A stretch of DNA of 64,000 nt from Cytobacillus oceanisediminis 2691 (GTDB taxonomy: Bacteria; Bacillota; Bacilli; Bacillales; Cytobacillaceae). Of this stretch, positions 35,598 to 43,690 are shown in pieces. A model generated the notes under the pieces. It had not been told where the DNA came from, did not search any database, and saw only the letters and a program-made list of their open reading frames with translations. Both the position numbers and the translations under genes were made by a program. Numbering within the stretch: position 1 is the first letter of the stretch; the number at the start of each line of letters is the position of its first letter. The stretch covers positions 2,517,501 to 2,581,500 of the forward strand of contig NZ_CP015506.1 in the NCBI RefSeq assembly GCF_000294775.2. Reading direction: 5' to 3'.

Positions 35598-36224
35598 TTA
35601 CCTCCCAATAAACATCTGTGTCCAATAATGTCCATAATAACCGCCCTGTGCATATCCCACTCCGATTTCTGTGAAATTGGCTGATAGGATGTTCTTGCGG
35701 TGGCCCTCGCTGTTCATCCATGCTGTTACAACTTCCTGAGGTGTTTTTTGACCTGCAGCAATGTTTTCTCCAGCGGTTCTGTAAGTAATTCCAAAGCTCT
35801 TCATCATATCAAACGGGCTTCCGTATGTAGGAGAGTTGTGATCGAAATACTTCTTATTGATCATATCCTGAGATTTGTATCTTGCCACTCTCGCAAGCTC
35901 CCAATTTGATTTTAAGGGCTTTAATCCATACTTTGCCCTTTCCTGGTTTACAAGCTGAACTACCTGCTCTTCCACACTTGTGGTAGCTTTTGATAATGCA
36001 GGGATATTCACCTTTTGCCCAGGATAAATGAAGTTCGGATTCGAAATCTGCCCATTGGCATTAATGATTTCAGGAACTCCCACCTGATACTTCAGGGCGA
36101 TCTTCCACATTGTATCCCCTGGCTGAACGGTATGTACTGTTGATGCTTTTGCATCGAAATTGAATCCAAAGACAAGTGCGACAGACAACATTAGAATGAA
36201 TGAAATTTTTGATAATGTTTTCAT
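35598..36224 (-). CDS. ykwD: Secreted LysM-CAP (SCP) domain protein, YkwD-like
   Basis: 208 residues. Signal peptide 1-27, one LysM (about 30-75; [23 protein letters not shown]), then a CAP domain (about 88-205) with [39 protein letters not shown] and GHYWTQMF. Extracytoplasmic, probably wall-associated; the activity of bacterial CAP domains is unclear. Oddity: there is no Shine-Dalgarno-like sequence in the 20 bases before the ATG, and the upstream DNA is a decayed pflA remnant, so the native 5' region may have been lost. Confidence 0.88.
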   Translation of the reverse strand: MKTLSKISFILMLSVALVFGFNFDAKASTVHTVQPGDTMWKIALKYQVGVPEIINANGQISNPNFIYPGQKVNIPALSKATTSVEEQVVQLVNQERAKYGLKPLKSNWELARVARYKSQDMINKKYFDHNSPTYGSPFDMMKSFGITYRTAGENIAAGQKTPQEVVTAWMNSEGHRKNILSANFTEIGVGYAQGGYYGHYWTQMFIGR

Positions 36225-36300
36225 ATTTATATTTAATCAAAATCTCTTATTCTATTAAACAGGTAATTGTTGGCGCTGCTTGTAAGAATTTCTTCATTAG

Positions 36301-36541
36301 GTGCCTGTATGGATCCGGCACGTTTCTTGTGCCTGCAATATCTGATGATCATAGTGATCTGGAACAGCTGGGGGGGTTCATTAAAAAGCTGAAGAATGTA
36401 AAAAAAATTGAGGTCCTTCCCTATCACAAGCTTGGTGTATACAAATGGTAAGCACTCGGATTGGAATATCCGCTGAAGGAGATTCAGCCGCCAAGTGAGG
36501 AAATGGCAGAATGGGCATATCAGCTTTTGACTGGGTTTTAA
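36301..36541 (+). pseudogene. pflA: pflA (pyruvate formate-lyase activating enzyme) C-terminal remnant
   Basis: VPVWIRHV is encoded from 36301. A one-base shift at about 36325 then gives [40 protein letters not shown], a TAA stop at 36449, and in the same frame ALGLEYPLKEIQPPSEEMAEW to a final stop. This is the C-terminal third of a PflA radical-SAM enzyme, with a frameshift and a nonsense change (TAA where GAA would be expected). The radical-SAM Cys cluster and everything upstream are gone. A terminator follows. Confidence 0.8.
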
Positions 36542-36587
36542 AAAGTTGGTTTTGATTTATGATTTTAGATACAGCGTTTTACGTGGT

Positions 36588-36618
36588 TTGCCCCAATTGC
36601 TGTTGGGGCTTTGTTTGT
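36588..36618 (+). terminator. Terminator after the pflA remnant
   Basis: GCCCCAA-TTGCTG-TTGGGGC followed by TTTGTTTGT; probably the old pfl operon terminator. Confidence 0.75.
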
Positions 36619-36649
36619 ATCTTGTATTTGTTGGTTTTTGCAGTATAGG

Positions 36650-37012
36650 TGTCGGGTTCGGACTCAAAATCGCGAACAGATGGTCTTTGAGTCCGAAGTT
36701 GATTGGTGTTTGAACTCAAAACCGCGAACGGATGGTCGTTGAGTCCGAAGTTGACTGGTGTTCGGACTCAAAATCGCGAACGGATGCTCGCTGAGTCCGA
36801 AGTTGGCATGGGTTCGGACACAAAACCGCGAACGGATGGTCGTTGAGTCCGAAGTTGACTGGTGTTCGGACTCAAAATCGCGAAGGGATGGTCGTAGTGT
36901 CCGAAGTTGACTGGTGTTCGGACACAAAACCGCAAACGGATGGTCGTTGAGTCCGAAATTGACTGGTGTTCGGACACAAAATCGTAATCAGATACACGCT
37001 GAGTCCGAATTT
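36650..37012. repeat. Array of 52-bp-period dyad repeats, array 2
   Basis: GTCCGAA starts at 36691, 36743, 36795, 36847, 36899, 36951 and 37003: six consecutive steps of exactly 52 bases. A preceding half unit begins near 36650. Each core is followed after 11 bases (mostly GTTGACTGGTG) by TTCGGAC. The remaining bases are of the type CAAAATCGCGAACGGATGG. It is the inverse-orientation relative of the array at 6.0-6.36 kb. Short open frames inside it are artefacts of the 52-base period. Confidence 0.88.
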
Positions 37013-37074
37013 AGCTTGATTTCAGTATCATTTCACCCTCTTTCTAAGCTATAATTTAATTGAGGTGGATAATT

Positions 37075-38136
37075 ATGACAAATTCCTTGGAAAGGCCTAA
37101 ATGGCTATGGTTTGGTGTACTTACATGCTTGATTCTGCTTTCCAACTATACTCTATATAGCACCACCCTTTTTGATCCGGTTCCAGACGTAGCGGCGTTG
37201 GGCTCCCTGCTTGATTTTCTGGTCGTTGTACCGCTATTGGCGTATTTCCTCGTACTGCGCAAGAGATATTCGTTGAAGTATTTAGGAGCAGTCATTTTAG
37301 CAGGATACGCTGCCGCTTATCTTATTATCCCTGCCAGGCATTTCCCGCAATTTCCCTTTTTGCCCTATTTAATTGTTTTTTTCGAAATGCTTTTTATTGG
37401 GTTGGAGCTGTTTATTGCCTATAAGATTCTAACTAAGCTGCCAGGACTTTTAAGAGAATATCGCAGGCTGAGTGGAAACAATTCACTTTTTCTCTTTAAT
37501 GCCAAGAGATCTGCGGAAAAGCATTTACCCAACCATAAAATAGGGTCTGTTTTTGTGACTGAATTCGCCATGGTAAATTACGCCCTGTTTTCATGGAAAA
37601 AGAAAACTTCGATAAAGTATGGCGATTCTTTTACCTACCATCAAAAAACAAGTGTGAATGCCGTTTATATCATGCTGATCCATGCGATTGCCATTGAATC
37701 AATCGGACTGCATTATTGGCTTCATTCATGGAATGCTATTGCAGCATATATCGTATTAATAGCAAATATTTATGGTATTTTGTACTTTCTGGCCGAGATA
37801 AACGCCACTCGCTTAACACCTTTCGTGCTTACTGATTCTCACTTGCTGCTGCAGTCCGGATTCTCAAAAAGCATGTACCTTCCATTGGAAAATGTTAAAG
37901 AAATCATGTACTATGATGGCCCTGAAAAGTTCAGCAGACAAGAAATGAATGATCTATTTGATGCCAGAGTGCCTGATTTAATTCAAGAAAAGCCGATGTT
38001 AGAAATTCTGCTGAAAGATCCCCAGGTTTATGAATTAATGTATGGCTTAAAAAGAAAGGCCAGCCGCATCGTGCTGAATGTGGATGAACCAGAACGGTTT
38101 TATCGGGAAATGCTGAATAGGCTGAACCAAAAATAA
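37075..38136 (+). CDS. Integral membrane protein, function unknown
   Basis: 353 residues. About four membrane helices lie in residues 10-125 and two more near 205-255, followed by a soluble C-terminal region (about 265-353) with VLTDSHLLLQSGFSKSMYLP, reminiscent of bacterial PH-like domains. Start at the ATG after GAGGTGGATAATT; the TTG five codons upstream lies in the ribosome site. I do not recognise a named family. Confidence 0.75.
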   Translation: MTNSLERPKWLWFGVLTCLILLSNYTLYSTTLFDPVPDVAALGSLLDFLVVVPLLAYFLVLRKRYSLKYLGAVILAGYAAAYLIIPARHFPQFPFLPYLIVFFEMLFIGLELFIAYKILTKLPGLLREYRRLSGNNSLFLFNAKRSAEKHLPNHKIGSVFVTEFAMVNYALFSWKKKTSIKYGDSFTYHQKTSVNAVYIMLIHAIAIESIGLHYWLHSWNAIAAYIVLIANIYGILYFLAEINATRLTPFVLTDSHLLLQSGFSKSMYLPLENVKEIMYYDGPEKFSRQEMNDLFDARVPDLIQEKPMLEILLKDPQVYELMYGLKRKASRIVLNVDEPERFYREMLNRLNQK

Positions 38137-38168
38137 AAGGAAAATCCCTAAATGGATTTTCCTTTTTA
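38135..38168. terminator. Bidirectional terminator
   Basis: AAAGGAAAATCC-CTAAAT-GGATTTTCCTTT with A/T flanks between the membrane protein and nadE. Confidence 0.88.
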
Positions 38169-38175
38169 AGTGTGC

Positions 38176-38997
38176 TTATTTCCACCAGTTATCGTGCATC
38201 GATGCAGGCAGCTGGCGCTTGTGTTCAGAAACCATATAGCGTTTTTCGATTTTTTTTGCAGCTTCCGGACTTACTGATTTCCCTTCAAGGTAGTCATCCA
38301 ATTCATCGTATGAGATACCTAATTCAGTTTCATCAGCCTGTCCGGGTTTCTGGTCAAGAAGATCGGCTGTAGGTACTTTTAAGTATAGTCTTTCTTCTGC
38401 CCCAAGCTCTTTAAGAAGTTTTTTTCCCTGTCTTTTTGTCAGTCCGGACAGCGGCAGGACATCTGCGCCGCCATCGCCGTATTTTGTGAAGAATCCAGTC
38501 ACTGCTTCTGCAGCATGATCCGTGCCAATGACCAGCAAGCCGTATTGGCCGCCAATTGCATATTGGGCAATCATTCTCATGCGGGCTTTAACATTGCCTT
38601 TATGATAATCCTTCAGGGGTTCTTCCGGAATTATACGATCATACTCGGTTTTCACTTCATCGACTGCATTTTTAATATTAAAGACCACTTCTTTGTCGGC
38701 CTGAATAAAGGAAAGGGCAAGCTGTGCATCCTTCTCATCCTGCTGAACGCCGTACGGAAGGCGGACTGCTATGAATGTTGCCTCCTTCCCTTCTTTTCGA
38801 AGCTCTTCAACCGCAAGCTGCGCAAGTCTTCCGGCAAGAGTGGAATCCTGGCCGCCGCTTATGCCTAGTACATAACCTTTTGAATTTGTTTTAACAAGAT
38901 AATCCTTTAGAAACTCAATTCTTTTCTTTATTTCTTCCTTTGGATTGATATTCGGATTTACATTTAAACTTTCCATAATTTCTTTTTGCAGATTCAT
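38176..38997 (-). CDS. nadE: NH3-dependent NAD+ synthetase
   Basis: 273 residues, bacterial ammonia-dependent length (no glutaminase domain). PP-loop [10 protein letters not shown], then [20 protein letters not shown] and [15 protein letters not shown]. Adenylates nicotinate adenine dinucleotide and amidates it to NAD+. It follows pncB by 27 nt with GGGAGGAACCTGCA before its ATG, so the two salvage/synthesis steps are one operon. Confidence 0.95.
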   Translation of the reverse strand: MNLQKEIMESLNVNPNINPKEEIKKRIEFLKDYLVKTNSKGYVLGISGGQDSTLAGRLAQLAVEELRKEGKEATFIAVRLPYGVQQDEKDAQLALSFIQADKEVVFNIKNAVDEVKTEYDRIIPEEPLKDYHKGNVKARMRMIAQYAIGGQYGLLVIGTDHAAEAVTGFFTKYGDGGADVLPLSGLTKRQGKKLLKELGAEERLYLKVPTADLLDQKPGQADETELGISYDELDDYLEGKSVSPEAAKKIEKRYMVSEHKRQLPASMHDNWWK

Positions 38998-39024
38998 TGC
39001 AGGTTCCTCCCTCTTCTTAAAGCT

Positions 39025-40482
39025 TCAGCCTTTTATATTTTCTTTCACCTGGCTGATCATTTTCATCTTATTATCCCAGCACTCCTGGCTAAGGTCGACT
39101 GGGTATTCCTCTGGATTTAAGGAACGGCGGTACTCATCCCATAATACATTGAGATTATCCTTTGCAAAGATTTGCATGTCTTTTAAAGATGGAATTTTAT
39201 AGGTAAGCTTGCCTTCCTGAAATATCACTTTATGCAGTTCCCTGGCTTCGAAATTTGTAACAAACTTGCTTATAAATGTGTGAACAGGATGGAACATCTT
39301 AAGCTTTGGCTCAGCTTGAGGATTTTCATGATCCAGAGCAATGTAGTCCCCTTCTGATTTATGGTTATCTCTGTTAATAATCCGATAAACCCTCTTTAAT
39401 CCGGGAGTTGTCACTTTCTCTGGGTTGCCGCTTATTTTTATGGTGTCAGCCATTTTGCCATTTTCATCTTCTATTGAAACGAGTTTATAAACAGCCCCTA
39501 ATGCAGCCTGTTCGTACGCTGTAATGAGTTTTGTGCCAATGCCCCAAATATCGATTTTCGCTCCTTGAGCTTTCAGGTTTATGATGGTGTATTCATCCAG
39601 ATCATTTGAAGCAATAATCTTTGCTTCAGGAAAACCTGCATCATCCAGCATTTTTCTTGCTTTTTTAGAAAGATAAGCCAAGTCCCCGCTATCAAGCCTT
39701 ATACCTTTAAAGTTAATTTGACCTTGCATTTCCTTCGCCACTTTAATTGCGTTCGGGACTCCGGATTTAAGAGTGTCATACGTATCGACGAGAAAAACAC
39801 AGTCCTTATGGGTCTGGGCATATTTCTTAAAAGCTGTATACTCGTCCCGGTAAGCCTGTACAAATGAATGGGCATGTGTCCCTGCAACAGGAATGCCAAA
39901 CTTCTTGCCTGCTCTAACGTTAGATGTTGCATCAAAGCCGCCGATATAGGCAGCTCTTGTTCCCCAGATAGCTGCATCCATTTCATGGGCTCTTCTTGAA
40001 CCGAATTCCATGGCTGTTCCATCGCCAATTACTTCTTTGATTCGGGTTGCTTTTGTAGCAATCAATGTCTGGTAGTTAATGATATTCAAAATAGCTGTTT
40101 CAATAATCTGTGCTTCAGCCAGCGGGGCTTCTACTCGCAAAATGGGCTCATTGCCGAATACAAGCTCACCTTCTTCCATTGATTTGATGGTCCCTGAAAA
40201 CCTCATATTTTTCAAGTATTCGAGGAAACCTTCTTCATAATTCAATTCGTTTTTTAAGTACTGCAGATCACTGTCTGTAAATCTAAAGTTTTCTATATAC
40301 TCTATAACTCTTTCCAGGCCGGCAAAAATTCCATAGCCGTTGCCAAAGGGCAGCTTCCTGAAGAACACTTCAAAGACCGCCTTTTTATTATGTATGTTGT
40401 CTTCCCAGTAGGTCTGGGCCATATTTATTTGGTACAGATCAGTATGCAAGGCTATACTATCATCCGCAAATTCCCTCTGCAT
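39025..40482 (-). CDS. pncB: Nicotinate phosphoribosyltransferase
   Basis: 485 residues. Motifs TDLYQINMAQTYW, FEVFFRKLPF, EFGSRRAHEMDAA, GTHAHSFVQAY and GIRLDSGDLAYLS are typical of the longer Gram-positive PncB (YueK-like). Makes nicotinate mononucleotide from nicotinate, PRPP and ATP. First gene of the pncB-nadE pair; AGGAGGTTTTCGATA ribosome site. Confidence 0.94.
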   Translation of the reverse strand: MQREFADDSIALHTDLYQINMAQTYWEDNIHNKKAVFEVFFRKLPFGNGYGIFAGLERVIEYIENFRFTDSDLQYLKNELNYEEGFLEYLKNMRFSGTIKSMEEGELVFGNEPILRVEAPLAEAQIIETAILNIINYQTLIATKATRIKEVIGDGTAMEFGSRRAHEMDAAIWGTRAAYIGGFDATSNVRAGKKFGIPVAGTHAHSFVQAYRDEYTAFKKYAQTHKDCVFLVDTYDTLKSGVPNAIKVAKEMQGQINFKGIRLDSGDLAYLSKKARKMLDDAGFPEAKIIASNDLDEYTIINLKAQGAKIDIWGIGTKLITAYEQAALGAVYKLVSIEDENGKMADTIKISGNPEKVTTPGLKRVYRIINRDNHKSEGDYIALDHENPQAEPKLKMFHPVHTFISKFVTNFEARELHKVIFQEGKLTYKIPSLKDMQIFAKDNLNVLWDEYRRSLNPEEYPVDLSQECWDNKMKMISQVKENIKG

Positions 40483-40897
40483 TATCGAAAACCTCCTGTG
40501 ACAAATATAACAATCCCTTTTAAAAATATCTTATCTGCTATTATCCCCATTATCCCCCATTCAATTTTTTATCCTCTTAAATGGATGAAAAATTTGGCTA
40601 TTATTTTTATAGTAGTGAAGTTTCCCGTCTTTATCAAATTTTTCAACCTCCAGGCATACGGTTATTTACCCGTTAAGGATTTTTTTACACATTCTTCTGC
40701 GGCTGTTCGTTATATTGAATGATGATATTATCCTGTTATAACGCTTTGAAATTATTTCCCGAGTGTCACATGCTGGGATATTATATTGAGATAAGATGAA
40801 GGAATATTCCCTCGGACTGCACTTGCCTATTACGGCAATCACCAACTTTCTGCCCTCCGCATAGGATGTCATGAACTGACAAGGAGGGCTGTGGGAT
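40483..40897. other. 415-base intergenic region, no gene supported
   Basis: AT-rich divergent promoter region between pncB and the DUF1906 gene. Short frames exist on both strands but none has a ribosome site and plausible composition. An imperfect hairpin followed by a T run (ACGGTTATTTACCCGT near 40660-40675, then TTTTTTT) is seen. No riboswitch recognised. Confidence 0.5.
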
Positions 40898-41974
40898 ATG
40901 GAAAGACGGGGCCTTTTGCCTTTCGTTGTGACCGCATTTTTTGCCGTAATGATTTCGCTCTTTGCTTTCTCCCTCATGGATTCAAAGGATGACGCGCCAA
41001 AAACCCAGACTACTACAGATGGCCAAAGCAAAAGCAATGACAGTGATATCAGTAATCAAGTAAAAAATAATATAAAAGGAAATAAAGCTAATGTAAATAA
41101 CTCAATCGACAACGATTTGAATAATGGTGAAGATAGTCAAATCGACAATAATGTTACGAATGACATTGAGGTAAATGTGGATGTTAATGTAACAAATACA
41201 ATCAAAAATAAGGCTGATAAAAATCAGGACTCCAATCAAACAGGTAATGGAAATGAAAATAGCGGCACCAAAGACAGCAGCGGAGATAAAGGTGCGAAAA
41301 ATGACCAGGATGGCAAGTCAGAGGATGATGAAGTCGTTTGGGGTGTAGACTCTGCAAGTCTCACCACAAGCGACTTGCTTTCATGCGTTCGGGAAAACTT
41401 CGGGTCACCTAAAGTGTGGGGACGCTATTTAGGTGAAAAAGAAGGTGTATCTGCAGGCATTACACCCCAAGAGGCTGAACTTCTGCAAAGGAATGATATT
41501 AAATTACTCGTGATTTGGAATCGATTTAATGAGGCAACTGGCCTGGAAAATGGACAGAGTGAGGCGAATGCAGCTGTCCAATTGGCAAAGGAGCTGGGAA
41601 TCCCGGAGGGTGTAGCGATTTTCGCGGATATTGAGCCCGATTATCCTGTTGATTCTGCCTTCATTGAAGGCTGGTATCAAGCAATGGAGGAGTCACCCTA
41701 TCATCCTGGCATATATGGGATTTTTGATAAGGAACAGGACCTGACTAAATCTTTCAGTCAAGCAGCAGCCGAAAATTCTTCCCTTCTTGAAAATACATTC
41801 ATATGGACAGCTGCGCCAATTGCAGGAATTACTAAGCAGGAACAGGCGCCTGGATATAAACCAGAAGCTCCTGCAAATTCATTGATTGCAGGCTGGCAGT
41901 ACGGAATTGATGCGAAGGCATGCAATATTGATACAAATTTATTCAACAAAGATATACTTGATGTTCTTTGGTGA
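40898..41974 (+). CDS. Membrane-anchored DUF1906 (glycoside-hydrolase-like) protein with Asn-rich linker
   Basis: 358 residues. An N-terminal membrane helix (about 8-27) is followed by an extended Asn/Asp/Lys/Ser-rich linker (about 30-145, with alternating N.V.N.I patterns). The C-terminal domain (about 147-358) has VWGVDSASLTT, VWGRYLG, LLVIWNRFN, VAIFADIEPDYPV, PGIYGIFD and WQYGIDAKACNIDTN. The C-terminal part matches DUF1906, a TIM-barrel related to GH25-like hydrolases, so a cell-wall role outside the membrane is likely. AAGGAGG ribosome site. Function unproven. Confidence 0.78.
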   Translation: MERRGLLPFVVTAFFAVMISLFAFSLMDSKDDAPKTQTTTDGQSKSNDSDISNQVKNNIKGNKANVNNSIDNDLNNGEDSQIDNNVTNDIEVNVDVNVTNTIKNKADKNQDSNQTGNGNENSGTKDSSGDKGAKNDQDGKSEDDEVVWGVDSASLTTSDLLSCVRENFGSPKVWGRYLGEKEGVSAGITPQEAELLQRNDIKLLVIWNRFNEATGLENGQSEANAAVQLAKELGIPEGVAIFADIEPDYPVDSAFIEGWYQAMEESPYHPGIYGIFDKEQDLTKSFSQAAAENSSLLENTFIWTAAPIAGITKQEQAPGYKPEAPANSLIAGWQYGIDAKACNIDTNLFNKDILDVLW

Positions 41975-41978
41975 GTAA

Positions 41979-42200
41979 GAAAAGCGGAAGCGCCTTGCCC
42001 ACGAAGGAATGCAGACTAAGATCGCGACGTCCTCCCAAAAGCTGCCGCTTTCGGTTGTGCGATGTTTATGCTGACGAAGCCTTCCTTGTCCTGCGTCCCT
42101 CAGGCATAAGCCGCTCCCTGTGAGAAGGCGTTTTTCCTTCTGAAAGGAATCGGCTTATGATCCCGAGTTTCTAGGAGCCGCTGGAGCTAGACAGCAAAAA
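41979..42200 (+). repeat. Dispersed intergenic repeat, copy 2 (apparently complete)
   Basis: Runs from AAAAGCGGAAGCGCCTTG to GCCGCTGGAGCTAGACAGC. It contains an internal hairpin with ends CATAAGCCG / CGGCTTATG enclosing GAGAAGG-CGTTTTT-CCTTCT. The AGCGGAAGCGCC start and GCTGGAGCTAGACA end are those of a repeat seen between genes in many Bacillaceae (from memory). Inverted relative to copy 1 at 35.4 kb. Confidence 0.75.
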
Positions 42201-42225
42201 AAGAGCCCACAAAGGCTCTTTTATA
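42200..42225 (-). terminator. Terminator after the flippase-like gene
   Basis: On the minus strand, AAAAGAGCC-TTTGTGG-GCTCTTTTTTT, overlapping the end of the coding region. Confidence 0.8.
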
Positions 42226-43156
42226 TTTTGAAGCTGTTTTTCGGCATTCTGTTATTCCAAAACTGGTTCATGACAAAGGGAGTGCCAATAAACACAGGAA
42301 CTACATAATAGCTGAGACGGTAGAACATGAGAATCAAGAGCCCCAATTCGGTGGGAACACCTTGTGATTCCAGTCCGATCAAAAATACAAAATCAAATGA
42401 ACCAATTCCTCCAGGGATCATACTCGCAATGCCAGCGCAAGCTGAAATGATGACAATGGGAAACAGAACAAAAAATGAAATCGATACTTCAAGTGCCCGG
42501 GCTATTCCCCAGATACAAATGATGATAAATAGCCACTCTGATAAAGAAACAGCCAGCAATTCCCCTGCAAATCCTTTTTTGATGTGCTTCGTATTCCAAA
42601 AAGACGACTTAAAAAAGTAAACGCACAGCAGCAGAGGTGTATAAGCTGCAACGGCCCAGACTGCAATCTTTATAAGTTTAACATCATCGTATAAATGTAA
42701 ATCTGTAAAAAGGACGATCCATGACAATATGGACAAGCCGGTTAGGTAAAAAAGCGACAGCTTGGCAATTATTTTGATATACGGAGTATTGGCAGTCAGG
42801 TAATCCTTATAAAAATAGGACCTGAGTGTAGCTCCGGCCACACCCCCAAATCCGAGAAAGTTAGAGAATGCATTGGCAGATAAAGAATAAAATAATAGCT
42901 TTTTTTTAGGCACTCTAATTCTGAAAAGCCTTTGGAGTATTTCATCATAAAAATACATTGGAAAAAGTGCAGCCAGTCCCAATAAAAGGATAAAAAATAG
43001 CCTTTGGAAGGTTAGCCGGTCAATATAAAGCTCAAGGAGAGCCCAATTAAAATCAATGAATATCCCTTTTGCCTCCACCATGACAATCAGCAAAATGAAT
43101 AAGGGTACGAGGAGTTTGGAAAGTGTTATAATTGTTTTTTGTTTTAACAAAGACAA
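42221..43156 (-). CDS. Lysylphosphatidylglycerol synthase-type transmembrane (flippase-like, UPF0104) protein
   Basis: 311 residues with about eight membrane helices. Conserved features are NAFSNFLGFGGVAGATLRSYF and IASMIPGGIGSFDFVFLIGL, the signature of the MprF N-terminal flippase domain. There is no C-terminal aminoacyl transferase domain, so this is a stand-alone transporter-like unit of unknown lipid substrate. The start codon appears to be TTG, 4 nt after GGTGGGG; a second TTG lies two codons in. Confidence 0.8.
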   Translation of the reverse strand: MSLLKQKTIITLSKLLVPLFILLIVMVEAKGIFIDFNWALLELYIDRLTFQRLFFILLLGLAALFPMYFYDEILQRLFRIRVPKKKLLFYSLSANAFSNFLGFGGVAGATLRSYFYKDYLTANTPYIKIIAKLSLFYLTGLSILSWIVLFTDLHLYDDVKLIKIAVWAVAAYTPLLLCVYFFKSSFWNTKHIKKGFAGELLAVSLSEWLFIIICIWGIARALEVSISFFVLFPIVIISACAGIASMIPGGIGSFDFVFLIGLESQGVPTELGLLILMFYRLSYYVVPVFIGTPFVMNQFWNNRMPKNSFKI

Positions 43157-43378
43157 AATACCCCACCATTCATGTATTGAACTAGAGATAATGATTAATT
43201 AATCTCCCTGATAGAGTGTATCAAACTAAGCCGATAATATATATACTTTCTCCTATTATATTCCTGTATAGGTACAATAGAATGGACAAACGATAACTTT
43301 TTGCAATTGGTTACATCTGCAATTGTTTTCAATAGAGCATTCAATTATACTTAAATCTGTGAATAGAGGTGAAATAAT

Positions 43379-43660
43379 ATCTTTGAAATAATAACTGAAT
43401 CGTCTTTTATTTCATCAGAATATACTCTGTATTTAACATATATCATTGGTTTAGCTGCCAAGCTGTTAATCATTTGGAAAATAGAGCCGACTTTATACAG
43501 TAGCAGATATATTGAGAATGAACAAAGAGAATATGAAAGCCTTCCAGAGTTCCGCATGGATCGGGGCTTTATTTGCGATTCGATTCAGTCCTGGATTGCA
43601 AAACTTATACTGAAAAAAGGTGAACAAAGTGATGAGCCAGAAGGTCTCTCCCCTATTTAA
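43379..43660 (+). CDS. mifM: MifM-like translation-arrest leader peptide, apparent ATC start
   Basis: 93 residues. In-frame TGA at 43370-43372 forces initiation after it; GAGGTG then lies 7 nt before ATC (43379), giving (M)FEIITESSF. A hydrophobic segment (about 14-33, YTLYLTYIIGLAAKLLIIW) should insert N-out. The C-terminus contains DSIQSWIAKLIL, then an acidic SDEPEGLSPI. B. subtilis MifM has the same size, one N-terminal membrane helix, an ITTWIRKVF segment and a DEEDAGS stall region, and lies directly upstream of yidC2. The stop is 31 nt before the yidC2 ATG. See findings. Confidence 0.72.
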   Translation: MFEIITESSFISSEYTLYLTYIIGLAAKLLIIWKIEPTLYSSRYIENEQREYESLPEFRMDRGFICDSIQSWIAKLILKKGEQSDEPEGLSPI

Positions 43661-43688
43661 AGAAAAAATATAGCGGGAGGTTTGACCT
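43642..43688 (+). promoter_or_regulatory. Hairpin sequestering the yidC2 Shine-Dalgarno
   Basis: CTCCCCTAT (43648-43656) pairs with ATAGCGGGAG (43670-43679) leaving one bulged C, and AGGTC (43642-43646) pairs with GACCT (43684-43688). The GGGAGG of yidC2 is buried. The 5' arm is made of the last codons of the mifM-like frame, so a ribosome held near its SDEPEG codons would disrupt the stem and expose the site. Confidence 0.7.
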
Positions 43689-43690
43689 GT

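Noticed and set aside
36200..36451. Independent small gene of 83 codons
   Set aside because: Its second half is the pflA C-terminus after a frameshift; the first half is the opposite strand of the ykwD start region.
40666..41037. 123-codon minus-strand frame upstream of the DUF1906 gene
   Set aside because: It overlaps the start of the well-supported DUF1906 gene and lacks a ribosome site.
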